Program-made: the position numbers and the translations under genes
The notes under the pieces: generated by a model
The model's database searches: none
Told to the model about the DNA's origin: nothing
The model's input: only the letters and a program-made list of their open reading frames with translations
Part shown: piece after piece, positions 34,401 to 46,675 of the stretch
How the letters are laid out: every line of letters begins with the position of its first letter
Position numbering within the stretch: position 1 is the first letter of the stretch
Origin: Chlorokybus atmophyticus
Lineage: Eukaryota > Streptophyta > Chlorokybophyceae > Chlorokybales > Chlorokybaceae
Reading direction: 5' to 3'
Length of the DNA: 64,000 nt
Assembly: GCA_009103225.1 (NCBI GenBank)
Contig: RHPI01003124.1
Coordinates: forward strand, 420,409 to 484,408

Positions 34401-36794
34401 CGACTTGTTGTTTGTTGAGACAGAGACACTGACACGCCACCACTCAGGCGTCGTGCAAAGGGCTTGATGTGGCGTACCGCGTGGCGCGCGATGTGCCTCC
34501 CGTCGTGTGGGCGGATGTCTCGCGCATCCGCCAGATCCTCGTCAATCTCGTCAGCAATGCCGTCAAGGCAAGCCCTTGACTTGGACACTTTTGCCCTCCT
34601 TTGGCCCCTGTCATAATCCTTCCTCATGCACGCTTTGTGCTGATGTTACATGCGCAGTTCACGGCCGAGGGCTCTGTTCTTGTGGAAGTCCGGTTGTACC
34701 ATGGCGAGGACGCCAAAGCCGAAGACAACATTCCAACGGACAACGAGCGCACCGCACCGGCGGGCAGCACGACGGGACGAGGAGAGGATAACAACCAGCC
34801 TGCGTGTCGCCGCGTGTCCGTCTCGCATTCGAACAACAAGCATGTCATGCTGCAGTTCACCGTATGTGACGAGGGTATAGGTGCGTGCATGTGTGTGTTC
34901 ACCATGCTCATGTCCACCTGTACTGCTGTGTACTTCATTGAAAGGCTACATGTGACGTTGCTGCTTGGCAGGCATACCCGTGGACAGGCAGTCCCTGCTT
35001 TGGGCGGCATTCTCGCAGGTGGACAGAAGCACCACGCGCGTTTACGGCGGCACCGGCCTTGGTGAGTGTCATTTGGTTATTTTGCTTCTTGAGTGGTAGA
35101 CATTCTTCCGGGTGTTATGTGCTGATCATGTGCGCGTGTAGGACTGGCAATTGTCGCGCGGCTGGCAAGCATGATGAACGGCAAGGCGTGGGTGGAGAGT
35201 GACCCGCGCGTCAAGCCTGGCGCCAAATTCCATGTCACCGTCAACGCAGCGATTCCCGATACTCCACCCCCGGAGGCGACCACTGTGAATTCGCTCTGGG
35301 TTGAAGCACATCTGTTTGTGGGGCGCAAGGTTGCAGTGGTAAGGAGCACACACATGCATGCGCAATCATACGCACGTTCACACGCACTCTCTGTCTGTCT
35401 CACTACTACTACTTTCTGTTGCACAATCTGGCTGCATATCGTAATCTGCAATTGCGGTGGAGTTTCCATGTCGTAGGCAACATTGTCTCTGATCCGTGTT
35501 CATGGTGGCAGCTGGCGGCCACAGCAACTTCGTCTGTGGTGGCTGACTTGCTTCGGCGCTGGGGCAGCCAGCCAGTGGTGGTCTCCAACTGGCAGGAGCT
35601 GTTGAGCTTGCACCACAAGGAAACCATTGACACATGCATCCTGGTATGTGCACGCGCAGTGTGTGTGTTGGTTGTCTGTTGCGCTTGCATGCCATTTTTG
35701 CAATGGTTGAGAGTGTGTATTTGCAACTTGACAGGATCAGCAAGTGCATCCGCATTGTGGCCTGGCCGAGTTGACAAGCGACACCAAGGTGATCGCGCTC
35801 ACAGCGCATGGGCAGAGGCAAAACATTGACAACAGCATCAACAAGAATAACAAGATCGCCACGTACATCAACAAGCCTGTGAGGGCTTCTCAGGTAGCCG
35901 TCTCATGAAGAAACACTCTTAGGAAATACTGCGGAGGCATGCACAATTGGTGATTGTGCCAGCTGAGAGCAAGGCTTAACATCGTTGTGTTTGGCAGCTG
36001 TTTAATGCGCTTCAGAGTTGCTTGTTGGACGTACACAAAGCGCGCGACGAGTGCAGAAGACCGCCCTCGTTCCTGCTCGATGCCACCACCGCCACAAGGG
36101 AACCTTTGAAGATACTCATATGCGAAGACAATGTACGTACACAACTCCTGCTATGTGTTGCTTGTGGGTGCTCAACCCAGCTGAAATCCAGAGCGCCTTG
36201 CAACCAGGTTGTGAACCAACAAGTGCTGAGGCGGTTGCTGATGAAGCTCGGGTATGCTTCGGAAGTGTGTGCCAACGGGTTGGAAGCCGTGCAAGCCACG
36301 CAGCGTCAACATTATGACGTTATCCTCATGGTGAGCGCTGTGTACTGCTTTCAACTCTGTCCTTTGTATTGGTATAATAGTCGTGGTGTTGACGTGTCTG
36401 GTTGCTGTGCTTGGCAGGACTTGAACATGCCTGTGTGTGACGGTTTGCGAGCGACAAAGCTTATTCGCAAAGAGCACCGCAGTATCCCTGTGATCGTAGC
36501 CGTGACGGCCGCCGCCATGCTTGAGGAGAGGGACCTCTGCCTGGACAACGGCATGGACCTGTACGTGTCCAAGCCCATTCAACCCCGTGCACTCACTGAA
36601 GCACTCACGCGCTGCTGCGACCTCCTACGCCAGCGGCGGGTAAGAGACTTGTGGCACTTGTTGTTGCTTGATGAGTTGCTTTGAGGAACTCTCTGCACAC
36701 GTGTGTTTGTCTTTCTGATTAGTTAGCGTGTTGACGCTACTGCATTTGTGCATGGCAGGCTGCACTGGCAGGCGGAACACATGCAGGCTCGTGA
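31470..36794 (+). CDS. membrane-anchored hybrid histidine kinase (2 PAS, HisKA, HATPase, receiver-like, receiver)
   Basis: About 22-23 exons give about 1022 aa. The first is 31470-31599 and the last 36759-36794. A two-component phosphorelay sensor is predicted. In order: an Ala-rich start with two hydrophobic segments ([27 protein letters not shown]); a coiled coil ([20 protein letters not shown]); PAS at about residues 130-245 and 285-440 ([31 protein letters not shown]). The H-box [19 protein letters not shown] has its phospho-accepting His near residue 449. The N-box is [13 protein letters not shown], with G-boxes [11 protein letters not shown] and [14 protein letters not shown]. Next comes a receiver-like domain ([22 protein letters not shown]) in which the phosphate-accepting Asp was not identified. 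A full receiver ends the protein ([23 protein letters not shown] with Asp near 938, YVSKPIQP). Oddities: a GC-AG intron at 34568, and a 1-nt phase conflict between exons 35142-35338 and 35477-35643. An N gap sits in intron 1. No ligand-binding ethylene or cytokinin (CHASE) domain is present. Confidence 0.9.
31720..31877. other. assembly gap (158 N), followed by poly-C
   Basis: A run of N in intron 1 of the kinase, followed by 29 C residues (31878-31906). The true intron length is unknown. Confidence 0.99.
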
Positions 36795-39103
36795 TAAAGC
36801 CCGCGCACCCCTCCCCATCCACTGCGTGCGCATGCGCTCAGAAGCCACCGTTGCAGTGTTGCTGTTGATGTAGTGGTTGTTTTTAGTTTCTGCTATAGTC
36901 AACACGTTGTTGGCTACTTGCACACGCAACGGCAACTGGGCTCTGCACCGCCAATGTTGCCAGCAGGTCAGAAGGTAGTGGTTGATGCATGACTTGGTCA
37001 CTTTCTTGTGCCAAGAACTGCACACCTTTGCGGGGTTCTTGTACAAAACTTTTGGCGGAGTATTATACGCCTTGTAGCTAGGTTGGTCTTGATATTACTA
37101 AGATATGGGTAAGATACAAGGCGACGGTTGTAGTGCTGGCGAAGAGATGATATGCTGTTGATTTTTGTTGCCACTTTTAGAGAGGGTTTTGTTCTTGCGT
37201 TTGGAAGGTGCTGGCTTGATATGAGTTGCAAATATACAATGTCGCTTACTAACAGGTGTGATAACCACAGAAAATGATTATTATTTTTGCTCACAATGCG
37301 GCATTTGCAACAATGGTGAGAAGATGGATACTATTGTCACAAGAGCATGGGCAATAGTTATGATAGGTCATTACAAAGCACATATGCGTTACAAGTCATT
37401 GATGACGATAATCCTGTATTATGAAGGCTATGTGCTCGGTGGTCACGAGCATGATCAATGATGACTTAGATAGCTCAATGCTATGCACATAAAGCTTGTT
37501 GTGCAAATCTTTGTCTAGATTTTGTGATATTGCGATTGCAAATGTGCAATACCAATGAGCGTGCGTTTGTACTGTACTGCAAATGCTGTCTTTAAATGCC
37601 TAATTGTGACATGATGTCTAGCTATACTAAGGGCTGTTAAGCAACATCTTAAAAGGTATTGCGTTTTGGATGCACTCGTCCATAATTGTAATGGTTGTGT
37701 GTCGGACACAATGAATTATGGTATCCATTTTATTGCAAGGACACCAAGATTATGTGTCACACGGAAGGCAATTGGTTAATGGTATGAGCATGACGCCAAG
37801 TGTACTATACACTTGAAATGGAAATTGCGAAACGTTGAACATTGCTTTTTTGTTGACATTATGACTTTGCGCAATAGCTCGGGTAGGGTCATACGTATGA
37901 TGTAACATAGCCTTAACCACTAGGCTATGGCAGAAAGAGTTGAGGCCATAGGAGGAGCCACATGTCTCATATATGCCCCATCCCATATATGTTACATATA
38001 AAAATATACATTAATTAAGTACACGAGGCATAACACATAAAGGTTGCACGTGGCAAACCTAAAAACACTTGACGGGCACGCGAGCAACAGATCAGCCATG
38101 CGAATACTTGGGGGCCAAGGCAGAGCTATGCAGAGCCCACCATAACAAGGTCAAACACAATTGGACACTAGACTCTGAGACCCTTAAGCAGCAGCAGGTG
38201 GGCTTGTGCATCTGCAAGGAGCAAGCGAAGAGAACCAAAACACGCAACTATCACCTGCAGAGCGTAGCATATCAATAGGTTATGGATAAAAGTCAGGCGT
38301 TGTTGTTTTTCTGTGTGCAAAGGCGTGATGATCAAATGATGTAAGTTGAGGTGATGATGGTATGTAATATGTCAACTGATAAAACCCAATTTATTGCCTT
38401 TATTGTAATCCATAATGATGATGTCTATAAAAGTCATCAATCAGGTCATCAACGTTACTATGTTGTATACAATTATATTGCTTTGCATATGATATCAAAC
38501 AGCGCCATGACCAATATATCAGATATTTTGACCATGTACCATCTACGGCACACACACTTGAACTTACTTTCACTTTGGGCAAAGTTGTATACTCCTATAA
38601 GCATGTGTAGCGTGATGTTATGGCACTTATTTGCTGATTTATTACGCATGGTTACGTCCCATTGTAAAATGTATATATATTAGTTTGATATTGTGTTGAA
38701 TACGAAGCATGCCTTGCAGGCAAGCATTGTAGTAACTCCAATAGAGTATTTGTAGAGTAAGTGATTGATTGCATGCACCTTGATTGACACTCTACTCAAT
38801 GATATGTTATGCTCAACCTCATACACATTGGCCGGTTGCTAAATTTCGGTTGGTTGCTTAATTTGCGCGCCACGTGATCATTGTGCTTGTATTCGCACTT
38901 CAAAGTTTAAAAACCTTTTTGATTGTTTGTTGGCGTACTCACAAGCACAACAGCGGCACTGCAGGTTCTAGGTCACACTAGCGTCACCTTGTGTAGCTTG
39001 CTATGTTGTCTTTGTCAGTTGGTCAACCACCCACAATGTTGTTGCTTGCACTTGGCGGCATCAGGCCACTACGTAGTCAGCTCTTTAATGTATGTAAATG
39101 AAA

Positions 39104-39172
<69 letters not shown>

Positions 39173-39899
39173 AAAAGGGGTGTGCTACTGTGTGTGTGTG
39201 TGTGTGTGTGCAAACAATGCTACGACGCAAATGGAAAGGTGCGCGCGCCACGCGCTCGTGCGTGTACAAAAGATGGTATGCTTGTAGGATTGCGTGCGTA
39301 GTGTCGCATTAGTCATGCATGTTGTGACGCACATCATGCAAGCAGTCAGTTGCAGTCACATTTTCGTTTCCCCACCGGGCTAAATCTATGTACTTCTTCA
39401 CCAACTACGTTGGCTACCACTTTAATGCATGCGTGGCTGTATGCTCGATCATCATCTATGGACGTGTCTGTACTCTACGCTAGTACTGTACTGATACGCA
39501 AAATGTATCCACATGTTGGCGCACGCATGGCATAGCTTGTTATGCATTGTTTTACAGATTGCACGCAAATTTCATCCACCCCACTAGACATTCCGCAACA
39601 CAACAAAAACATGATGTTCCGCCTTGTAATTGAACATCAAGCGCACACAACCCATACTCAAAGCTTGTACATCAACAGCTTAGATGACATGTGTCAGTCA
39701 CAGAAATAAAGTGCCATTCAGCAGACTGATGCCTGAGACCTTGTAAACTGAAACTGCATCAACAATAAGTAAGACTGCATTACACAGCCTTACAAGCGGC
39801 GAATGTCTAATGCTGCAATAGAGGCTATAGGGAGGGTATGGCTGACAAGGCCCAAAATATGTATGCACCAGGCAGAAGGGAGAGTGCTTGGAGGTCAAT
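36795..39899. other. intergenic, no gene supported
   Basis: A/T-leaning sequence with only short frames. One long (TG)n run lies at 39106-39170 with a shorter TG block after it. Nothing else was recognised. Confidence 0.5.
39106..39170. repeat. (TG)n microsatellite
   Basis: About 32 uninterrupted TG units in intergenic DNA. Confidence 0.97.
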
Positions 39900-42800
39900 T
39901 TACAGGCTCCAGGAGTACTTGCCACCAGCAGCACCAGCAGACGCCACCTTGGGGGCAGCAGTGAACGCCTGGTTGGCATTGACCGTGTTGGAGTAGGAAG
40001 AGAAGGGCTGAGGCTCATACTCTACAATGACATCAGTGTCGCGACCCATATCAGATTGCAGGAGGTCTGTGCAAAAGACAAGAATGTGTCAGGCAAGAAG
40101 GGCTCACAAGGCAGCAAAGGTCTGCACTTAATATCTACATGCCAACGTACCAACGCTCATGCGGAAGGGGTCCTTCACATCGCGATCCTCGCCATTGACG
40201 TTGACCCTCACAATCTTCAATGTGCCTGGCTCGATGAAGTCGGGCATCACATTGATGGCGAGCTGACCAGCACGCGGGTCCTCAGTAGGCTTGAAGTACA
40301 TGCAGAGGTTCTCCTTGGAGACGTAGCACTTGGTGTAGATGTCAGCAAGGAAGCAGAGCTCAAACGCATGGTAGCCAGAGATGGAGTGGCCACCCTTGCG
40401 GCGGTAGCTGCCAACCAGGAAGGGCAGACCATCACCATTGGTACGGAAGTACACACCCTGGTCGTCGTGGTTTAGGAAGAAGGTGTTGTAGAAGGCAGTC
40501 TGCTCACGAGCCAACTTCAGGTACTCCTCGTTGTTGGTCTTGCCATACATGATGTAGTAGGCAAGGATGGCCTGCTCCTGCTGCCAGAAGTCCTTGGTAT
40601 CCCACCTGCAACGTCAACCGGTTATCACATACTGCGAAAGAAGCTCAATCTATCAACTCAAGGGACATGAAAGGCAGTGACCCACAGCATGCATTGTCTG
40701 CTTACCAGCGGAACTCAATGAACATGCCGTTCTTGGGGTGGCGCTCAATCACGTCGAACAGACCGCTGCGGATTTGGTCAACACCAACACGGGCGAGCTC
40801 ATCACCCAGGTAGCAGCAGAGCTTCATAAGGGCATCTGAGTAGGCCTTGTCAGAGCGGGCATAGAAGTTGGCAGCACGAGTCAAGTTCCAGGCGATCTTC
40901 AGGTTGTGACCGCAGACAGCAGAGTCCTGCTGCCACCTCCAGGTGGTCCAGGGGGTCCAGTCCTCGTAGAAGCGCTCATTAACGAAAGGCACACTCGGGT
41001 CCGGATCAGGGAACTTGGTCAGAATCAACTCGCTTGTCTCGCGGAGGATCCACAGGCATCTGTCCAGGAACTTCTGCAGGTAGGGAGAGGAGCCCTCAGG
41101 GACAGGGTCCAGCGCGCAGACAAGGTTGATCAGGTAAGCAGGGATGTGGTCGCCAATGGAGTTCCAGTTCTTCTGGGACTTGTTGTCGCCCAGATGGGGG
41201 TCGTCATACTTAAGGGTGGCAGCATCAACATGGGAGTAGTAGCCGCGGTGGCCGCTCTTGGTGTCCAAGTAGTACTTGTCGAACATCTCCACAGTGCGGA
41301 CAATGTCGGCGAGCGCATCAGGGTCGTAGGTGATGCGGTAGTATTGGGTGAGGCCGGCAAGGGCATAGATCTGCTCGTACAGGGGGATCTGGTTGAAGTC
41401 ATCACCGTTCTGTGAGGCCATGATCATCTTGCCATCTTTGAGACCATAGGCCCAGAAGCAGCAGCGTCCATCATTGGTGAGCTTGCGAAAAGCCTCACGC
41501 TGGAACTTGATGGCATTGCGTGCGTTCTCCAAGAAGCGGTCAGACCCGGTCAGCAGGTATGCAGAAGACAGACCATAGATGAGGCGAGACAGGGTGGCCA
41601 TCTCCTGAGCAGTGTCAGCCGTCTTGTGGCCGGTGATCTCAATGTTGGTGCGGTAATTGACGCGGAAATCTCCACCCACAGCGTTCACCCAGACATCAGC
41701 AAGCACGTTGAGCTGGTTGACCCACCAGTGGGCATCCTCAAAGATAAGTCCACCATGGCCGTCCTCCATGATGTGAAGGGTGCGAGCATCAATGCGGGTC
41801 TTGCCAGCGTCCTCAATCTCAATGCCAGCAGCAATGAGGAGGGCACCAACATTGATGTACTTCTGGACACGAGCAGAGGGAGACCAGTCGAAGCCGGGAG
41901 GATCGGGCATTCGATCGCGGTCAACCTCGTCAATGTTCATGAGGCACTGCACAACAGAATGTCGACGTCAGACAGCACCCCAACAGTTGACAGCAACCCC
42001 ACTGACCAAACTCAAGGCTCAACACAAGGCTCACTGGCATGTAGGTACCCAAGTAACATGTTTTATTGATCAATGGTGCTTACCTTGCACCATGTCTGCT
42101 CGGACAGGTTGATGACGAACTCGTCTCCGGAGCGAGCCACCAGCTTGAAGGCAGCATTGGCAACATCGACAGCGGTCACGTAGCTGAATAATGGGGGCAT
42201 CAGCAAATAGTGCACCTTACAACAGCAACAAGTACTGTTGGGGATCGAGCTACTTGCGCATGCATTACTCAACATTCATATCAAATATCATAACATACCC
42301 TGTGATGGTGACAGTGTTAGTGGCGCGAGAGAGGCCGACCGCAACTGCCTGTGTGGTCTGCGGCTTGGCTGCCTTGGGGGCAGGCTGCAAAAATACTCAA
42401 GGTGAAACCCCATGCAAGCAGAAAGACAGTGCCTGGCATCACACATGCAAGCAACGTCCTATGACTCGAATGTAACTGCCTTGACTCGAATAGGAGGCTA
42501 ACAGACCTGCTGCAAGAGTTTACAAGCGGCAGCACGCTACGTTATAAAAGACAGCCCTACAGTCGTGTCATGCAACGAGCTGCAACTCCAGCTACAGTCA
42601 GCCGCCTACTTCGTGACCATTAAAACTCTTACATGCTGAATGACTGTATTCACGAAGACATGTCAAAGAAAAGAAGAGAGAGCTAGACCGACGTTGTAGT
42701 ACGCAATCGCACGCCAATGCACCTTGCGGACGACGCTGAGTCGGCCAGCACCGGCGGAGAAGCTGCTCTTGGCGGAGCCAGCGACTGGGGCGCCATTCAG

Positions 42801-42911
42801 GGCAATGGGCTGCGCCTGGCGCTTGGACGCCACACGGGAAGAGGCGGCGGGAGCGGCAACCGCCCCGCGCAGGACAGCCGATGAGGCGACGGCGGCGGTG
42901 GTCGTCGCCAT
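39900..42911 (-). CDS. predicted plastid-targeted N-acylglucosamine 2-epimerase-family (alpha/alpha)6-barrel protein
   Basis: Six exons in unbroken phase encode 745 aa: 42911-42723, 42384-42299, 42183-42084, 41946-40706, 40605-40151, 40066-39900 (TAA). The first exon (63 aa, MATTTAAVASSAVLRGAVAA, then Ser/Lys/Arg-rich) lacks acidic residues and resembles a chloroplast transit peptide. A small beta-rich segment (VTITGYVTAVDVANAAFKLV) precedes the barrel at about residues 150-650. The barrel shows alternating helices with family-type blocks: EMATLSRLIYGLSSAYLLTG, IPLYEQIYALAGLTQYY, DSAVCGHNLKIAWNLTRAAN and EFRWWDTKDFWQQEQAILAY. A further strand-rich region follows (INVMPDFIEPGTLKIVRVNV). The family interconverts N-acylglucosamine and N-acylmannosamine or acts on other sugars; substrate cannot be assigned. 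The first in-frame ATG lies 27 nt upstream (42938); 42911 was chosen because the transit-like sequence begins there. Confidence 0.78.
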
Positions 42912-43194
42912 GCTGCTCACCGTCCCCGCAGCACACAATGCTGGTCTCAGGCCAAACCAAGCCTACTTTGGGCAATCAGCTGAGCAGCAAGAGAACGGTT
43001 AAAGGCAAATGCAGCTGCTAACCGCGTTCTCGTCGTGTCGTGAAAAGGCGACGCAACAGTACAACAGTACATTGCAAAGCATTGATGCCATCGTTCAGCC
43101 GACCTGCCACTGGCAGGCTGCTGGCATATGTCGCCAGAAAAAACTTGCTGCAGCCGGCCCATGCTGTAACCGCCATTTCATCAACTACACAAGT

Positions 43195-43231
43195 AGGTCT
43201 TGGTAGGGCACAGTGCGCCCTACCAAGACCT
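43195..43231. repeat. perfect 15-bp inverted repeat, 7-nt loop
   Basis: AGGTCTTGGTAGGGC pairs with GCCCTACCAAGACCT. It lies about 280 bp upstream of the epimerase-like gene start (which reads the other way). Confidence 0.92.
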
Positions 43232-43939
43232 AAGACCTACCGGTACTTCCACAACCGATTTTCACATTCAGCTCGCCCTTGCAAGATTCCGTCGTCGTGT
43301 AACGACCTTTATCGGTCGCTGGGCAGCAGACGTCCGGTTTGGAATCGGAGCCTCAAGCACGGCATTAAGTCGGCTGCAGCCGCTTTTTCTTAGCATTCAA
43401 ACGGTCGTTCTCTCCACCCTGTCAAAGTTCCGCCCCTCGTCGCAGCCCTTAACGGAGCTTGGAGCCGGGTTCTTTATCACGTCGCTAGCCTATTTCTGGC
43501 CTGTTTCATCGTCCAATTGGCTACGCATCCACACTGCATTGACCGGCTGGTTGCGCAGGTAGTCTAATCAAATTATAATGATCTTTGATTGACACACTTA
43601 CACACACACACACACACACATCGCATTGTGCATATCGGTGCAATCTCACCTACTCTGCGGACACATAATTGGAAAATGAGCACACGCCTGCAAACACACA
43701 ACTGCCTGCGCATACGCTGACTCCTAACCTCTCCTACTATCGTGCTTTTTTCTCCCTTACAATCCGGTGTGTCATATGTTGCCTGCATTAGCATTCGATG
43801 GCATTATGTGTGGCATGGTAGGAGTGGAGGCTAAGTGGAAACAGGCACGTGCAGAAGCATATTGTATGCAACGTGCTTGTATAGCATGTTATGGATCTGC
43901 GGTTGGCGTGTGCTTCAAGTTAAAAGTTATGCATGTAAG

Positions 43940-43943
<4 letters not shown>

Positions 43944-44023
<80 letters not shown>

Positions 44024-44036
44024 NTCTCTCTCTCTC
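43944..44036. repeat. (CT)n microsatellite with one N
   Basis: CT run interrupted by TTT and by N at 44024, in intergenic DNA. Confidence 0.95.
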
Positions 44037-44403
44037 TGCTAACACATGGGTTTTTACACTCTTGGGCTTGATTATGGTCATTGCATGCGTGCCTGCCTGC
44101 CACATGTGCTAGCAAACGCATCGTCCATACCGCTACAATCTCAACTACTTTGCGTACACACGCACACGTAAGATAAGTATAATATTAAAAAAGTCTTAAA
44201 AAGCTATAAGTCGGTGGCATTATGTATACCGTTACGTTTGGTCATGTTCCGTATATGTGCAAATACAAACCCCTCAAACAAACAAAGCCCCCCACCCACC
44301 CACCCTTTCCCGAAAANCTTTAGGGGGGGTATTAGGGCTGCATTTTTACCTGTAAAATGGTGTTACAAACACTCACACCCACCCATCCACCCACCCAAAA
44401 AAT

Positions 44404-44546
44404 CTGACTGAGGCTATTTATCTGTCAGTTGGAGTAAAAGGTGCGCGCCTTAACTGCGACCAACTAACCAAGACTATTTCGCAATTAGCTGGAGCAAAAA
44501 GTGCGCGACTTAACTGCGACCGACTTACCGAGGCTATTGCGCGGTC
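44404..44546. repeat. 60-bp tandem repeat, about 2.4 units
   Basis: Units AGGCTATTTATCTGTCAGTT..., AGACTATTTCGCAATTAGCT... and AGGCTATTGCGCGGTC... are offset by exactly 60 bases. They share GGAG(T/C)AAAA and GTGCGCG(C/A)CTTAACTGCGAC. Confidence 0.85.
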
Positions 44547-45303
44547 AACACATAGAAGTCTGATACGGATGCGGCATCAGATACGTCTGCTCAGTGATGT
44601 GAGTATCAATGCGCCTGAGAACTCGTATGATACGGGTAATGCGATAACATGCATGCGTAACTCATAAAATACATTAGATACTAAAAGAGAACTTGCTTAT
44701 TATCATGCGTTGACTCGATGCATGAGCTAAGTACACTCCCATTATTGCCGCCACCGCCCGGGCTACCAGCATGAAGACCGCGCGCGCCCCAGCCTACGGC
44801 TAGCTACTTTGTACTTCATGTAGCATGTAGCTAGGGCTACTCTATAGACCTCTCTGTAGGAACTGCGCGTAGCTGAGCAGCTAGGAATTTGTTATTAGCT
44901 CATGTGCTATATTGAGTCTTAGGGGATTTCCGTAGTAGCATACGGCCTCGATGTGACCGTTGGCCTAGTGCCCGCGTGGCACTGTATAGTCATGACTTGA
45001 CATGTATAAGTAGGAAGTCACGTCACTGGACTCGCTTATAACACTGTAAGTGAGTAGTAGTACTAAGAGTAAAGACTCTGTCTTTATGAACTGGTGAAGC
45101 GACTTGAACTAGAAGCACACCGTCACGGTTGCCAAGCACTGCCTTACTGCGTGAGACACGGTGTATGCTGTTGTGCGCTGTGCTTGTCATTGCTGTGAGC
45201 TTGGCAGTGGTGTGTTTGCTGCAGCGGTCAGGACATAGCATCTCTGAGTTGCTTGCTCATCCCTGAGCCTACGCCTATGTCGAGGGGGGGGGGGGGGGGG
45301 GGG

Positions 45304-45370
45304 NNNNNNNNNNNNNNNNNNNNNNNNNNNNNNNNNNNNNNNNNNNNNNNNNNNNNNNNNNNNNNNNNNN
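45304..45370. other. assembly gap (67 N) flanked by poly-G
   Basis: N run bounded on both sides by G homopolymer (45284-45303 and 45371-45380). Confidence 0.99.
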
Positions 45371-46051
45371 GGGGGGGGGGTCTTTGTTTGTGTTGTTTAA
45401 ATGCAGCGCGCAGCACCAGCATGCCCACGACATGGGCGCTCCTCTGCAGGGTGCCCAAGACGACGTGACCTTCGACTATGGCAGGCACGACAGGGCTCAC
45501 CGCGTGTTGGAGGACAGCCACTACTGTCCTCACCAGCTACAGTCAGCTTGGACAGCCCCTTTGCATGGACAGACCCCCACATTGAAAGTCGCCTACATTA
45601 ACAGCCCCTGAGTTTAAAGCCCCTACATTGACAGTCCCCAACTGTGTATGGAAGATATCTGCAAGACTAAAGTTGTGGCATTGATATCAATGAAGCAAAC
45701 CTCTGGCGGCGCTGGAAGGTTACAGAAAGGAGAGTGCTTTTATATGCTGTCACATGCTGAAATAGCTAGCACAACCATTAGGAATCCTTGAGTATATCTG
45801 GCTGGATAAGTGGCTAGCACTATAATTGTGTGTGCTGAGCCAGAGTTAATGATCCACATTGCATACCTCAAGCGTGCAAGCTGCTGCTGTGCATGCTCGT
45901 GTGTGTGAGATAGGCTTAGTGTTGTAGCACATTCAACACTGCTTAAGCTCTGATTGCCAACACCGAGAGGATGGTGCACACTGTGAAAGGGAGACGCAAA
46001 TTGCCGCAACCATGACAAAAGCAACCGGGATCTCCAGCTGCCATGAATTAT

Positions 46052-46675
46052 GATGGGGAATACGACCCATGTTTACTGCTGTATGGCCGCCATCCACAGC
46101 TGCCAGCTGCTTTTAGTAAGGCTGCATAGGCAGTTGTGAATTTACAAGATAAGCAAAGCTTTATCAAAGAGCTCACTGCTAGGGCAGCGCTGTTCGAATG
46201 CATCATGCCGATCGCAATGGACAACCTAATCATTGCACAACATAGACACTCGGCGTTATGCTCGGGTGAGCAGTGGGTTTTGCAAGCCCCGCTTGCAGGA
46301 GTTTAAGACAGGGGATTATGTTTATCTCCAAAGTCATTACAAAGACACGCTGGATACAATGCCAGCAATACGATCCTTAAAGGCAAAGAGGTGCGCAACA
46401 ACGGCGTACCTTTACTTAGGGGCAACGATGCTAGGACGTGCATAGAGCAGATGAAAAACTGTGTCCTTTATCATCTACCCAACATCAATGGGGCTGTGGA
46501 CCCCAAGGCAGCTGTTGCAGATGCCAGCCGATAGTTATGTAGCGGCAAGTGCATGCGAAGGGGTGAGGGTGTACTATGGTCGCACTAAGCACAACACATT
46601 GTCGTGCCATATGGTTATAAGGTTTAACAATTTATCATGTACCATGCGCGTAAGTAAAGCTGAGTTGTCGAGATA
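46052..46675 (+). mobile_element. Ty3/gypsy-type integrase C-terminal relic
   Basis: Three neighbouring frames give fragments typical of the end of gypsy integrases in algae. The first (CLLLYGRHPQLPAAFSKA, then a TAG) matches the 'P...L.YGR.P.LP' block. The second, after a frameshift near 46.24 kb, is TRRYARVSSGFCKPRLQEF and TGDYVYLQ, the 'R.G..P.L..F..GDYVYL' block. The third is NCVLYHLPNINGAVDP. Multiple stops show it is dead. No reverse transcriptase or RNase H was found in the window. The LTR at 47871-48541 lies 1.2 kb downstream in the same sense and could be its 3' LTR. Confidence 0.6.

Larger units (their letters stand above)
42912..46048. other. intergenic and repeat-rich, no supported gene
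   Basis: Holds a 15-bp hairpin (43195-43231), a CT tract, N positions at 44024 and 44317, a 60-bp tandem repeat and an N gap (45304-45370). A 120-codon frame at 43200-43562 has some protein-like composition but no ATG, so it was not called. Confidence 0.5.

Noticed and set aside
43200-43562. 120-codon frame divergent from the epimerase-like gene
   Set aside because: No ATG start (opens with TTG), begins inside a hairpin, and no motif was recognised.
44404-44546. CRISPR-like array
   Set aside because: Only 2.4 contiguous 60-bp units without spacers, in a eukaryotic genome.
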